Shown one piece after another: positions 25,908-34,202 of a DNA stretch of 64,000 bases. The notes beneath the pieces are model-generated. The model was not told the DNA's origin and ran no database searches. It was given only the letters and a program-made list of their open reading frames with translations. The first letter of the stretch is position 1. The number at the start of each line of letters is the position of its first letter. A program made the translations under genes and the position numbers. This DNA comes from an uncultured Eubacteriales bacterium (GTDB taxonomy: Bacteria; Bacillota; Clostridia; Oscillospirales; Acutalibacteraceae): positions 28,698-92,697 of the forward strand of contig CAQKRU010000002.1 of assembly GCA_948823415.1 (NCBI GenBank), written 5' to 3'.

Positions 25908-27731
25908 ATGTATCAGGCTCTTTACAGAAAATACAGGCCCAAAACCTTTGCGGACGTCGTGGGGCAGCCGCATGTTACGGTGACTTTGCAGAACGAAATT
26001 TTGTCTGGCCGCATTGGTCATGCCTATTTGTTTATCGGCTCGCGTGGAACGGGCAAAACGACTTGCGCAAAGATATTTGCAAAGGCGGTTAATTGCCGTC
26101 ACGTTGAGGCTGGTAATCCTTGCTGCAAGTGTGAAATGTGCGGAGAGATCGATTCTGGCGAGGCTATGGATATTGTTGAGCTGGATGCAGCTAGCAATAA
26201 TGGGGTAAACGATATTCGAGAGATCTGTGAGTCTACCGTCTTTACACCGGCTAAGGCCAAGTATCGAGTTTACATCATAGACGAAGTGCACATGCTTTCT
26301 GCGGGCGCGTTTAACGCTTTGCTTAAGACTCTTGAAGAACCGCCGGCGCACGTTATTTTTATTTTGGCCACTACTGAGGTACATAAGATTCCGGCTACGG
26401 TTTTGTCGCGCTGCCAGCGGTTTGAGTTTCATAAAATTTCTGCGGAGGACATTGCTGGCCGAATTGACTATGTTGCATCGCAGGAAAATGCCAGTATAAC
26501 TAGGGACGCCGCTTTTTTGATTGCTAAAATCTCCGACGGGGCAATGCGAGACGCTTTGGCAATTCTCGACAAGTGCATGGGGACAGCCAAAAATGTTACT
26601 GCAGATGTGGTTGCAGACACGGTGGGACTGGCTTCTGGCGAACAGATATTTTTGTTGATGCAGGCTATTTTGCGAAAAGTTCCACAGGACGCACTGGCCG
26701 CGATTGGCGAGTTCGATAGATGCTCGAAAAACATGACTCGGCTGGCGTTTGAGCTGATAAGCGGCTTTAGAGACGTGATGCTGATTAAAACCCTAAAAGA
26801 CGCGAAAAAGCTGATGGTTGTCTCGGATGATGACTACTCTAGGTTGCGTGACTTGGCCAAGGAAGTTTCGCTTGAAACGGTAATTTTTATTATGGACACT
26901 TTGCAGGCGTCGTTTGAGAAGATGAGCCGGGGGTGCGACGCTAAAACGGAGCTCGAGATGTGCATAATTAAATTGTGCGCGCCTCAGTTAAACTACAGTA
27001 ATGAGGCGCTTGCGAGCCGGATTAATGAATTAGAAAGAAAGATTTCGGGCTTAGCTTCGGGCATTAATCCTGAGAGAATCCCGACAGGAAGAGATTTAAA
27101 GGCAGATAAGGATGAGAAGCTAGCAAAAGATTTGGTCCCAGAACAGGAGAGGGCAGAAACTGCAGAAGGGAAAGGCTCAAAGGCGATTGCAGCGGAGGAT
27201 ACAGAAAAAAGGGTTGGTTCTAAGCAGGTTGCTGCGGGGACTATGAAAAAAGAAGTCGGTTCGAAACGAGTCACGGTGCAAGCTGTGGAAAAAAATGCAA
27301 ACGACTCGCTAAAAAAAACTGTAAAGAACGAGCAAGAAGTTGCTAATTCTAGTACTTTCAGCGTTGACATGGCAGTTTTGCACAAGAATGCTCAAAAGAT
27401 GGAGAATTGGGCGGAGGTTTTGGACGTTTTGAAGGAATACTCGCGAACAGTTGCGATGGCTTTTAAGGGCTCGGACGCTTATATTAGCGGGGACTTCGTT
27501 TTGATTGACTCTAAAAACGAGATGGCGTTTGAGTTGTTGAGGAAGTCGAGCCAGCGGGACAAAATAAGGGACGCTATTCGGAGCGTTACGGGGCGAGCCT
27601 ATAAGCTGGGGCCTTACTCTGCGGAGGTTAATGCGAATTCAAATGCGGATAATAGCCGACAGGTGGTGGACCCTTTGAATGATTTAGCTGAGACGGCCCG
27701 AAGGCTTGGGATTGACGTTACAGAAGTTTGA
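25908..27731 (+). CDS. dnaX: DNA polymerase III subunits gamma and tau
   Basis: Clamp-loader ATPase, 607 residues. Walker A GSRGTGKTTCAKIFAKA, the four-Cys zinc site in CRHVEAGNPCCKCEMCG, Walker B VYIIDEVHM and arginine-finger LSRCQRFEF identify it. Domains I-III end near residue 370; a charged linker with near-repeats GSKQVAAGT/GSKRVTVQA follows, then a divergent tau tail. The frame runs back to 25848 but MYQALYRKYRPKTFADV is the family start, with GAGAGG 11 nt before ATG 25908. An A8 run at 27311-27318 lies between gamma- and tau-like regions (see finding). Confidence 0.95.
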   Translation: MYQALYRKYRPKTFADVVGQPHVTVTLQNEILSGRIGHAYLFIGSRGTGKTTCAKIFAKAVNCRHVEAGNPCCKCEMCGEIDSGEAMDIVELDAASNNGVNDIREICESTVFTPAKAKYRVYIIDEVHMLSAGAFNALLKTLEEPPAHVIFILATTEVHKIPATVLSRCQRFEFHKISAEDIAGRIDYVASQENASITRDAAFLIAKISDGAMRDALAILDKCMGTAKNVTADVVADTVGLASGEQIFLLMQAILRKVPQDALAAIGEFDRCSKNMTRLAFELISGFRDVMLIKTLKDAKKLMVVSDDDYSRLRDLAKEVSLETVIFIMDTLQASFEKMSRGCDAKTELEMCIIKLCAPQLNYSNEALASRINELERKISGLASGINPERIPTGRDLKADKDEKLAKDLVPEQERAETAEGKGSKAIAAEDTEKRVGSKQVAAGTMKKEVGSKRVTVQAVEKNANDSLKKTVKNEQEVANSSTFSVDMAVLHKNAQKMENWAEVLDVLKEYSRTVAMAFKGSDAYISGDFVLIDSKNEMAFELLRKSSQRDKIRDAIRSVTGRAYKLGPYSAEVNANSNADNSRQVVDPLNDLAETARRLGIDVTEV

Positions 27732-27749
27732 ATTTTTGGAGGATGAATT

Positions 27750-28100
27750 ATGAAGGCAAGGTTACCCAAAGGGTTTGGCGGCGGCGGAGCCGGGAATTTG
27801 CAGCAGTTGGCGATGAAAGCTCAGAAGATGCAGAAGGAGATGGACGCTTTAACTAGCGAGCTTGATGAGAAAGAATACGCGGCGACGTCTGCTAGCGGCG
27901 CCATTAAGGTGACTATTACTGGTAAGCCGGAGGTTAAGAACATTGAGATTGACCCTCAGATTGTGGATAAGGACGATGTGGAGATGCTTTCGGACTTGAT
28001 TATAGTTGCTTTGAACGAGGCTATCCGCGCGGCTTCGGCAGAAAGAAGCGAAAAAACGGACGCGTTATCGGCGGGGCTCAATATGCCGGGGTTGTTTTAG
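27750..28100 (+). CDS. ybaB: YbaB/EbfC nucleoid-associated protein
   Basis: 116-residue DNA-binding protein, always next to dnaX and recR. Glycine-rich start (FGGGGAGN), MQKEMDALTSELDEKEYAATSASGAIKVTITGK and a VEMLSDLIIVALNEAI helix are typical. GGAGGATG ribosome site. The recR ATG follows 3 bp after the stop. Confidence 0.95.
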   Translation: MKARLPKGFGGGGAGNLQQLAMKAQKMQKEMDALTSELDEKEYAATSASGAIKVTITGKPEVKNIEIDPQIVDKDDVEMLSDLIIVALNEAIRAASAERSEKTDALSAGLNMPGLF

Positions 28101-28103
28101 GCC

Positions 28104-28706
28104 ATGAGGGAGTATAATGTATTGCCGCTTGCGAGGCTGGTTGAGCAATTTGAGCGGTTGCCGGGGATTGGGAAACGGACGGCGCAGAGGCTGGCTTATT
28201 TTGTTTTGCAGATGTCCGATGGTGACGCTAAGGAGTTTGCGGCTGCTATCATTGAGGCACATGAGAAAATCAAGTATTGCAAGGTGTGCAAGAATTTAAC
28301 GGATCAAGATCTGTGCCACGTTTGCCGCAATAGCGCTAGGGATAAAAATATTATTTGCGTGGTGGAGGATCCGCGCGACGTTTTGGCTTTGGAGAAAACC
28401 GGCGAATTTTCGGGTTCTTATCATGTTTTGCATGGGGTGATTTCTCCGCTAAATGGCGTTGGACCGGACCAAATTTATATCAAAGAGCTGTTGGAGCGAA
28501 TTTCTGCTGAGACTATAAAAGAAGTCATAATGGCGACGAACCCCACGGTGGAGGGTGAGGCGACGGCTATGTATATCTCTAAATTGCTAAAACCGCTTGG
28601 AGTTAAGGTTACTCGGCTGGCGTATGGGATTCCGGTGGGCGGAGGCCTTGAATATACGGATGAGGTGACCCTTTCACGTGCTTTAATTGGCAGAAGCGAG
28701 ATTTGA
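28104..28706 (+). CDS. recR: Recombination protein RecR
   Basis: Part of the RecFOR pathway loading RecA at gaps. 200 residues: helix-hairpin-helix GIGKRTAQRLAYF, C4 zinc finger CKVCKNLTDQDLCHVC, TOPRIM domain starting ICVVEDPRDVLALEKTG and the conserved TNPTVEGEATAMYI. Ends the SRP RNA-dnaX-ybaB-recR cluster. Confidence 0.96.
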   Translation: MREYNVLPLARLVEQFERLPGIGKRTAQRLAYFVLQMSDGDAKEFAAAIIEAHEKIKYCKVCKNLTDQDLCHVCRNSARDKNIICVVEDPRDVLALEKTGEFSGSYHVLHGVISPLNGVGPDQIYIKELLERISAETIKEVIMATNPTVEGEATAMYISKLLKPLGVKVTRLAYGIPVGGGLEYTDEVTLSRALIGRSEI

Positions 28707-28764
28707 CGCGGTTTTTTAAGATTTGTTTTTGAATTTTGAGCAAATTTTTGTTTGGCTTTTGCTG

Positions 28765-28793
28765 TTGACAAGGAAGCGATTTTGTGCTATAAT
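28765..28793 (+). promoter_or_regulatory. Promoter of smpB-ssrA
   Basis: Perfect TTGACA (28765-28770) and TATAAT (28788-28793) with a 17-bp spacer. Confidence 0.9.
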
Positions 28794-28860
28794 TTAATTT
28801 AAGAATCTGCGCTTTTGGCTGTGGATTTTTGCATTCTGAAAAAGTGCGAAGGTGCTTGGC

Positions 28861-29325
28861 ATGAAGAATGAGACTTTTAAAACGGTTGCGCAAAATAAAA
28901 AGGCTTTTCATAATTACTTTGTGGAAGAGAAATTTGAGGCTGGAATTGAGCTTTTTGGCACAGAAGTAAAATCAGTCCGCTTGGGCAAAGTCTCTTTGAA
29001 GGAGGCTTGGTGCAGCATTACGGATAGTCAGCTTTTGCTCAATGGGATGCACATTTCGCCTTATGAAAAGGGGAACATTTTTAATAAAGACCCGGTGCGA
29101 GTTAAGCGGCTGTTGATGCACAAGCGCGAAATTATGCGGCTTTTGGGGCTCATTAAGCAAGCGGGGTATACTTTGGTGCCTTTGTCGGTTTATTTTAAGG
29201 GCTCGCTGGTTAAGGTCTGCGTGGGCCTTTGCAAGGGTAAAAAGCTCTACGACAAGCGTAGCGTGATGGCTAAAAAGGATGCTCAAAGGAAGATTGAACG
29301 CACTATTAAGGAATATAATCGTTGA
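28861..29325 (+). CDS. smpB: tmRNA-binding protein SmpB
   Basis: 154-residue partner of tmRNA in rescue of stalled ribosomes. NKKAFHNYFVEEKFEAGIEL, GTEVKSVR and a C-terminal basic tail (GKKLYDKRSVMAKKDAQRKIER) are diagnostic. ATG 28861 has AAGGTG upstream; an alternative start at 28852 adds three residues. The tmRNA gene begins 15 bp downstream. Confidence 0.97.
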   Translation: MKNETFKTVAQNKKAFHNYFVEEKFEAGIELFGTEVKSVRLGKVSLKEAWCSITDSQLLLNGMHISPYEKGNIFNKDPVRVKRLLMHKREIMRLLGLIKQAGYTLVPLSVYFKGSLVKVCVGLCKGKKLYDKRSVMAKKDAQRKIERTIKEYNR

Positions 29326-29340
29326 GGCCGGTATAAACAT

Positions 29341-29690
29341 GGGGATGTAACGGGTTCGACGGGGATTGTGAGTCTTGGTAAGCGAGTAGCGGTGCGGATA
29401 CGCTTTAAATTTCGCAATTTTTTAAAATTAAACGCAAATAACGAAATTTTAAATGCAGCTTAACTAAGCTGCCGTCTTTTTAGGGAATACTGCGGCCCTT
29501 AAAAGGCGTTGATTAGCAGTGAACGTGAACTAGGCTTTGGCTCAGGCTTAGTCATGATTTAGAGCCTACCGCGGCTTAAAGCCTGTTATTGGGCGTTTTG
29601 CCAAGGGAATTTTTAATTCAATAACTACACTCGTAGAAAGCCCTGATAAACGGTTTTCGGACAGGGGTTCAATTCCCCTCATCTCCACCA
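29341..29690 (+). ncRNA. ssrA: Transfer-messenger RNA
   Basis: Starts GGGGATGTAACGGGTTCGAC and ends GGGGTTCAATTCCCCTCATC TCCACCA, the alanine-tRNA-like ends with an encoded CCA; GGGGATG pairs with CATCTCC. The tag reading frame is GCA AAT AAC GAA ATT TTA AAT GCA GCT TAA at 29434-29463, so the appended peptide is Ala plus ANNEILNAA. The stop lies in the hairpin GCAGCTTA/TAAGCTGC as usual. The final four residues LNAA differ from the common ALAA end. Confidence 0.96.
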
Positions 29691-29744
29691 GATGGCGCTA
29701 AACTTGAATTTGTATGATTTTTATTGTTGGGAGAAGGCTATTTT

Positions 29745-30827
29745 ATGAAAAAGAAACATTGGTTTTTGAGGATTTTTTCATTTTTTGCGATATTTTCATT
29801 TTTGATAAATTGTATGTGCTGTTCTGCATCCGTGGTTCAAGAGGAGCAAAATGTCAGCTTGGAAGAAGAGTTAGATAGTTTTGGGTTTTCTACAGAAGAG
29901 CAGCAGGATGCATTTAAGTTTATCTGCGAAAAGGCAGGTGTACCATTGCCCGAAAGATTTGGCATACACGAGCTTTTGCAACTAGTTGAATCGACGCAAA
30001 AACGCTTTGTGAACAGGGCAGATAAACAAGAACGCTGGGAAACAACTGACCTTAATTGGATGGACCAAGACGTAAAGCTTTTGAATGAAAATTTTGCAAA
30101 ATTAGGATTTGTTGACGCCGTTTACTCAAGTAAGATGCATTATGATGCTGTTTGTATTTTGGGAGCTCGCAGATCTGAAATGGAAAAGCGTATTAAATTT
30201 GTTGAGCGCTTAGTTGCGCGGGGACATGATTTTGATCGAGTTGTCTTACTAACAGGTGAAAGGTATGCGACAGTTGGCGTAGATGGAACGGCAGAAGAGA
30301 TTGAAAAAATTGCTCAGCATTTTGGAATAAGTAGCAGCGAAGTCACTGAGGCGTATATTTTTAAATATTTGTACAAACAATCTTGGCTAAATAAGGGCGA
30401 CTTTACCCTTGTTGTGATTGATACTCCGGCAAGAGATGGCAGAAGACCAATAACGCAGACGACTGTTGAGGATTTTTGCAAGTGGAACAAAGAGCATCCG
30501 GGGGCAATTGAGGATGCATTGTTTATCTCTAGCCAGCCCTATGTTGCCTATCAAACGGCTATTATTGAGGAGATTTTGCGGCAAAACAATAGTGATTTGT
30601 TGTTTAAAGTGGCGGGAGATAGCTATGTGCCGAGTAATGATTCTGCTAAAACCTTGGCAGGGGCTTTGGGATCATATATTTGGGCAAAGATGCCAAATTG
30701 TTTGAGGCATTTTAATTTTAAAATTAAGTCTGATGAAGATTTAGAGATGACCAGGCGTTTATACGGCCACATGATGTGGATTTATAATCATCTGCCTTTT
30801 TCGCGGGGCTTAATTAATGAAGGTTAG
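29745..30827 (+). CDS. Exported protein, possibly DUF218/YdcF-like
   Basis: 360 residues from ATG 29745, with GGGAG upstream. The N-terminus is a signal peptide: KKKHWFLRIFSFFAIFSFLINC then CCSAS. The mature part holds DAVCILGARRSEMEKRIKFV, VVLLTGERYATVG, a DTPARDGRRPITQTTVEDF segment and ALFISSQPYVAYQTAIIEEIL. This order (LGxR..R, LTGxR, T..TVEDF, SxQPYV..Q) resembles the DUF218 (YdcF/SanA) fold, but the resemblance is by eye. First gene of a three-gene group directly after tmRNA; role unknown. Confidence 0.6.
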   Translation: MKKKHWFLRIFSFFAIFSFLINCMCCSASVVQEEQNVSLEEELDSFGFSTEEQQDAFKFICEKAGVPLPERFGIHELLQLVESTQKRFVNRADKQERWETTDLNWMDQDVKLLNENFAKLGFVDAVYSSKMHYDAVCILGARRSEMEKRIKFVERLVARGHDFDRVVLLTGERYATVGVDGTAEEIEKIAQHFGISSSEVTEAYIFKYLYKQSWLNKGDFTLVVIDTPARDGRRPITQTTVEDFCKWNKEHPGAIEDALFISSQPYVAYQTAIIEEILRQNNSDLLFKVAGDSYVPSNDSAKTLAGALGSYIWAKMPNCLRHFNFKIKSDEDLEMTRRLYGHMMWIYNHLPFSRGLINEG

Positions 30828-30870
30828 TAGGTAAATTGGGAATTAAAAAATTTATTGGGAGGATTTTAAA

Positions 30871-31695
30871 TTGAGAAAGTTTATATCGGTTATATTGTCG
30901 GCTGCGGTTTGTTTTGGGTTTGCTCCGTCTGCGGGGAGGATTCAGGCCACTTGTCATCGCGAAAATTGTCAGAATTACTCGCGTGAATGCAAAGCTATAA
31001 GTAGCATCGATAATGTAGATACTGGAGAAATAACATTGTCGCGCCCTAGTCGGGATGACTTTAATAAGTTAAAAAAATATTATAAAGACGTGAATATAAG
31101 ATACTATTTAGAGGCTATGGATCGAGAAATGACGGAACAACAGGCTTTATCAGAACTGAATCGCTATAATTCAGGCTCAAATTTTACTTTTGTTATCAAA
31201 GACAAATCTGGCAACGCGGTTGGAGCCGTTGTTTTGGCGTGTCTGTCGGAGTATGTTAACATTGCTTATTGGGTTATTCCTGAGTCTAGAGGGCATAGCT
31301 ATGCGGCAAAGGCCTGTGAGGCGCTTATAAAAGAGGCTCACAAGATAGACCCTTCGATAGTGTTTTTCATTAAACTAAATGCGGAGAATATACCCTCGAA
31401 AAATGTTGTTAGAAAGCTGAAGGCGGCTTTGGTGGGCACCGATGAAAACCGAGCAGCGATGGATTCTAATGGGCTGCATTATGAAATAGAAGAGCTGGAT
31501 CCGCTTACAATTAATTACAAAATTTTCCCTTGGGGTGACGGGAATTACTGGTTTTGCATTTTTGAAAACGACAGGCAAACTTACGCGGGCTTTTGCAGCA
31601 AGGAACAAATTTTGAACTTTACATATAAAAAGATTTTTGATTCTAATGAGTTGGAGCTTGTTAGATTGAGGCATTTTATAAGATTGGTGCATTAA
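30871..31695 (+). CDS. GNAT-family N-acetyltransferase with signal peptide
   Basis: 274 residues. TTG start at 30871 after GGGAGG. A clear signal peptide (MRKFISVILSAAVCFGFAPS, cut near RIQA) precedes a GNAT domain: LSRPSRDDFNKLKKYYKD, FVIKDKSGNAVGAVVLACL, VNIAYWVIPESRGHSYAAKA (acetyl-CoA binding loop, with RGHSYA in place of the usual Q/RxxGxG/A) and LNAENIPSKNVVRKL. After it comes a ~70-residue C-terminal extension. GNAT enzymes need acetyl-CoA, which is not found outside cells, so export is odd. It may act in a host cell, or the N-terminus may be an anchor. Confidence 0.75.
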   Translation: MRKFISVILSAAVCFGFAPSAGRIQATCHRENCQNYSRECKAISSIDNVDTGEITLSRPSRDDFNKLKKYYKDVNIRYYLEAMDREMTEQQALSELNRYNSGSNFTFVIKDKSGNAVGAVVLACLSEYVNIAYWVIPESRGHSYAAKACEALIKEAHKIDPSIVFFIKLNAENIPSKNVVRKLKAALVGTDENRAAMDSNGLHYEIEELDPLTINYKIFPWGDGNYWFCIFENDRQTYAGFCSKEQILNFTYKKIFDSNELELVRLRHFIRLVH

Positions 31696-31742
31696 TTTTT
31701 AAGTTTTAATTATTACAATAGATAGGGGAGCCGGCTTAATTT

Positions 31743-32150
31743 ATGAATGTTGATAGTATGGTTGTTGAAACGGTCGCAGTAATGGGACGGATTGTACCTC
31801 GGGATGAAGCGGAGAAAGGTTTAGAGCCTGAAAAGAAAAAGAGGAAAGTCTCGCCGAATGTAGGTTTGGGCCTTAAGAAACATGTTGATAAAATGAGGAA
31901 CAATCCGGAGTATCGGCAAATGATGGTTGAAAAATATAAAAAAAATAGGCCAAATGCGATTGCTGTGGATATGATAGATAAAGAGACTTTGGAGGTTGTT
32001 AAGACTTTTTCTAAGATCATGGACGGTGCGAATTGGATTCGCGAGAACACAGCGTACAAGAAGGCTGACTACGCGACGATAAATAAAATTTGCAAGAAGC
32101 AGGGCAAGACCGCATATGGCTATAAATGGAGATATGTGAAGGATAGGTAA
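31743..32150 (+). CDS. Small NUMOD-like DNA-binding protein without nuclease domain
   Basis: 135 residues, basic N-terminal half (EPEKKKRKVSPNVGLGLKKH) and a C-terminal module VDMIDKETLEVVKTFSKIMD ... INKICKKQGKTAYGYKWRYV. The latter resembles the NUMOD-type helix-turn-helix repeats found at the ends of HNH homing endonucleases, where K-TAYGY-WRY is a common ending. No HNH residues are present. PKKKRKV-like KKKRKV in the N-terminal half is notable but may be chance. Could be a remnant or a stand-alone regulator. Confidence 0.5.
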   Translation: MNVDSMVVETVAVMGRIVPRDEAEKGLEPEKKKRKVSPNVGLGLKKHVDKMRNNPEYRQMMVEKYKKNRPNAIAVDMIDKETLEVVKTFSKIMDGANWIRENTAYKKADYATINKICKKQGKTAYGYKWRYVKDR

Positions 32151-32176
32151 CCTGCCTTGCTTTGGGAGGTTTTTGT

Positions 32177-33697
32177 ATGAAGCGCCCGTTGCTGCTCATT
32201 ATAATGGATGGGTTTGGGATTACTCTAGACTCTGATAGAAGTGCAATAACTTGCGAAACGGCGCCGCATTTAAATGATCTTTTTAGAAAGTATCCTTTTG
32301 CATTGCTAGAAGCTTCTGGTGAGAATGTCGGTTTGCCGGCAGGGCAGATGGGGAATAGCGAAGTTGGGCATATTAACATTGGCGCTGGTCGCGTGGTTTT
32401 TCAGGATTTAACGAGGATTAACAGTAACATCGAGGACGAGAGTTTTTTTGAAAATGCCGTGTTGAAGCAATCTATGTTATCGGCAAAAAAAAATAATTCG
32501 CGATTGCATTTGATGGGCCTTTTATCCGACGGTGGAGCTCATAGCCATATTGGCCATTTGTTTGCGCTGATTAAGATGGCGAAGGGCCTTGGTTTGAGGA
32601 ACGTTTATGTTCACGCTTTTTTGGATGGAAGAGACGTTTCGCCAAAATCTGGAGCGGGATTTATCAAAAAATGTGAAGCTGAGATGGAGCGAATTGGAGT
32701 TGGCAAAATCGGCACGATTATGGGCAGATTTTATTCGATGGATCGCGACAATCGCTGGGAGCGTACGAAAAAAGCCTATGATGCAATTGTGTGTGGGGCT
32801 GGTATATGTAAAAAAAATCCGATTGCAGCGGTTGCGAATTTTTATGACTCGGGCGTAACAGATGAATTCATTGAGCCGATTATTTGTGATCGGGATGCTG
32901 CGGTGAGCGCTGGAGATTCGGTTATATTTTTTAATTTTCGCCCGGATAGAGCTTGCCAGCTTACCAGGGCCTTTATTGACGAGGGCTTTGCTAAGTTTGC
33001 AAGGCGAAAAGAGCTTTGCGGTCTAATAAATTTTGTATGTATGACGCGGTATAGCGATGAATTTGTTGGTGCTCTGGTAGCTTTTAAGGACGTGAAGTTG
33101 AATAATACTTTGGCGGAGGTTCTTTCAAAAAATAATTTGACTCAGTTGAGAATTGCGGAAACAGAAAAATACGCGCATGTGACCTCCTTTTTTAATGGAG
33201 GCTCTGAGCGGGTATATGCAGGAGAAGACAGGACTTTGGTGCCATCGCCGAAGGTGGAGACTTATAATTTGAAGCCGGGGATGAGTGCGTATGAAATTAC
33301 TAGAATCGTTAAGGAAAAAATAAAATTGCGAACGCACGATGTGATAATTTTAAACTTTGCTAATTGCGATATGGTCGGGCACACTGGCAATTTTGAAGCT
33401 ACTAAGGCTGCGGTTAAAACTGTGGATTCTTGTGTTTATGAGTTTGTTAATGAAGTTCTAACTGCAGGCGGATGTTCGCTTATAACTGCGGACCATGGAA
33501 ATGCCGAAAAAATGCTTGACGAAAATGGATCGCCTTTTACTGCGCATACGACTAACCCGGTGCCATTTTGCGTTGTAGGATATGAGTGCAAACTTAGGTC
33601 TGATGGGAAACTTGCAGATATTGCGCCGACTGTGCTTGATGTTTTAAACTTGAGTAAACCTAAAGAAATGTCGGGAGAAAGCCTCATAATTAAATGA
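32177..33697 (+). CDS. gpmI: 2,3-bisphosphoglycerate-independent phosphoglycerate mutase
   Basis: Glycolytic enzyme interconverting 3- and 2-phosphoglycerate, needing Mn. 506 residues; MKRPLLLIIMDGFGI carries the first metal Asp, GQMGNSEVGHINIGAGR the phosphorylated Ser, and NFANCDMVGHTGNFEATKAAV and ITADHGNAEKM the later ligands. ATG 32177 follows TTGGGAGG; the open frame upstream to 32162 includes that ribosome site. Confidence 0.96.
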   Translation: MKRPLLLIIMDGFGITLDSDRSAITCETAPHLNDLFRKYPFALLEASGENVGLPAGQMGNSEVGHINIGAGRVVFQDLTRINSNIEDESFFENAVLKQSMLSAKKNNSRLHLMGLLSDGGAHSHIGHLFALIKMAKGLGLRNVYVHAFLDGRDVSPKSGAGFIKKCEAEMERIGVGKIGTIMGRFYSMDRDNRWERTKKAYDAIVCGAGICKKNPIAAVANFYDSGVTDEFIEPIICDRDAAVSAGDSVIFFNFRPDRACQLTRAFIDEGFAKFARRKELCGLINFVCMTRYSDEFVGALVAFKDVKLNNTLAEVLSKNNLTQLRIAETEKYAHVTSFFNGGSERVYAGEDRTLVPSPKVETYNLKPGMSAYEITRIVKEKIKLRTHDVIILNFANCDMVGHTGNFEATKAAVKTVDSCVYEFVNEVLTAGGCSLITADHGNAEKMLDENGSPFTAHTTNPVPFCVVGYECKLRSDGKLADIAPTVLDVLNLSKPKEMSGESLIIK

Positions 33698-33710
33698 ACT
33701 TTTGCAGTGC

Positions 33711-33743
33711 AAAAAAATCTCCCGAGTTTTAAGCTCAGGAGAT
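33711..33743 (-). terminator. Terminator after the DUF378 gene
   Basis: Minus strand ATCTCCTGAG/CTCGGGAGAT-type stem (33743-33734 with 33726-33717) followed by seven T. On + the same stem follows gpmI but without a T tract. Confidence 0.65.
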
Positions 33744-33785
33744 AAAAAATAAAAGGGAGCTTTGTCTATAGCCATCTATCGCGGT

Positions 33786-33998
33786 TCACATTGAATGATG
33801 CACGGAATCATCGCTGTCTTTGAACAGCAAAGAAATGCACCAAATTGCGGCAAGCGCCACGGCTGTATAGATTATACGGCTTACGATGTTCAGCTGGCCG
33901 CCAAACAGCCATCCGACTATGTCAAACTGAAAAATCCCGATGGAGCCCCAGTTGAGACCGCCGATGATAACTAAAATTAAGGCTAGTTTGTCCAACAT
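33786..33998 (-). CDS. DUF378-family small membrane protein
   Basis: 70 residues with two membrane segments: LALILVIIGGLNWGSIGIF and a second IIYTAVALAAIWCISLLF, the two separated by DIVGWLFGG. The motif GGLNWG is the hallmark of DUF378 (YuzA-like) proteins, whose function is unknown. ATG at 33998 has GGGGTGAG before it; an in-frame GTG nine bases upstream overlaps that site. Confidence 0.88.
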   Translation of the reverse strand: MLDKLALILVIIGGLNWGSIGIFQFDIVGWLFGGQLNIVSRIIYTAVALAAIWCISLLFKDSDDSVHHSM

Positions 33999-34202
33999 AA
34001 TTCTCACCCCTTCTTTTTTTACGGTATAACCGCATAAATAGTATCGACCGTTTCGCGGCTTTTATGCATCGGCCTTTACAATATTTTTTGAAATACACAT
34101 TATAATTCAGTGGACTGTTTTACCATATTTTGCAAAATTTTGTTTATAGCTATTGAATAATCAGTTTTTTTGATTTATAATGTAAAAATGGGGTGGTTAA
34201 TT

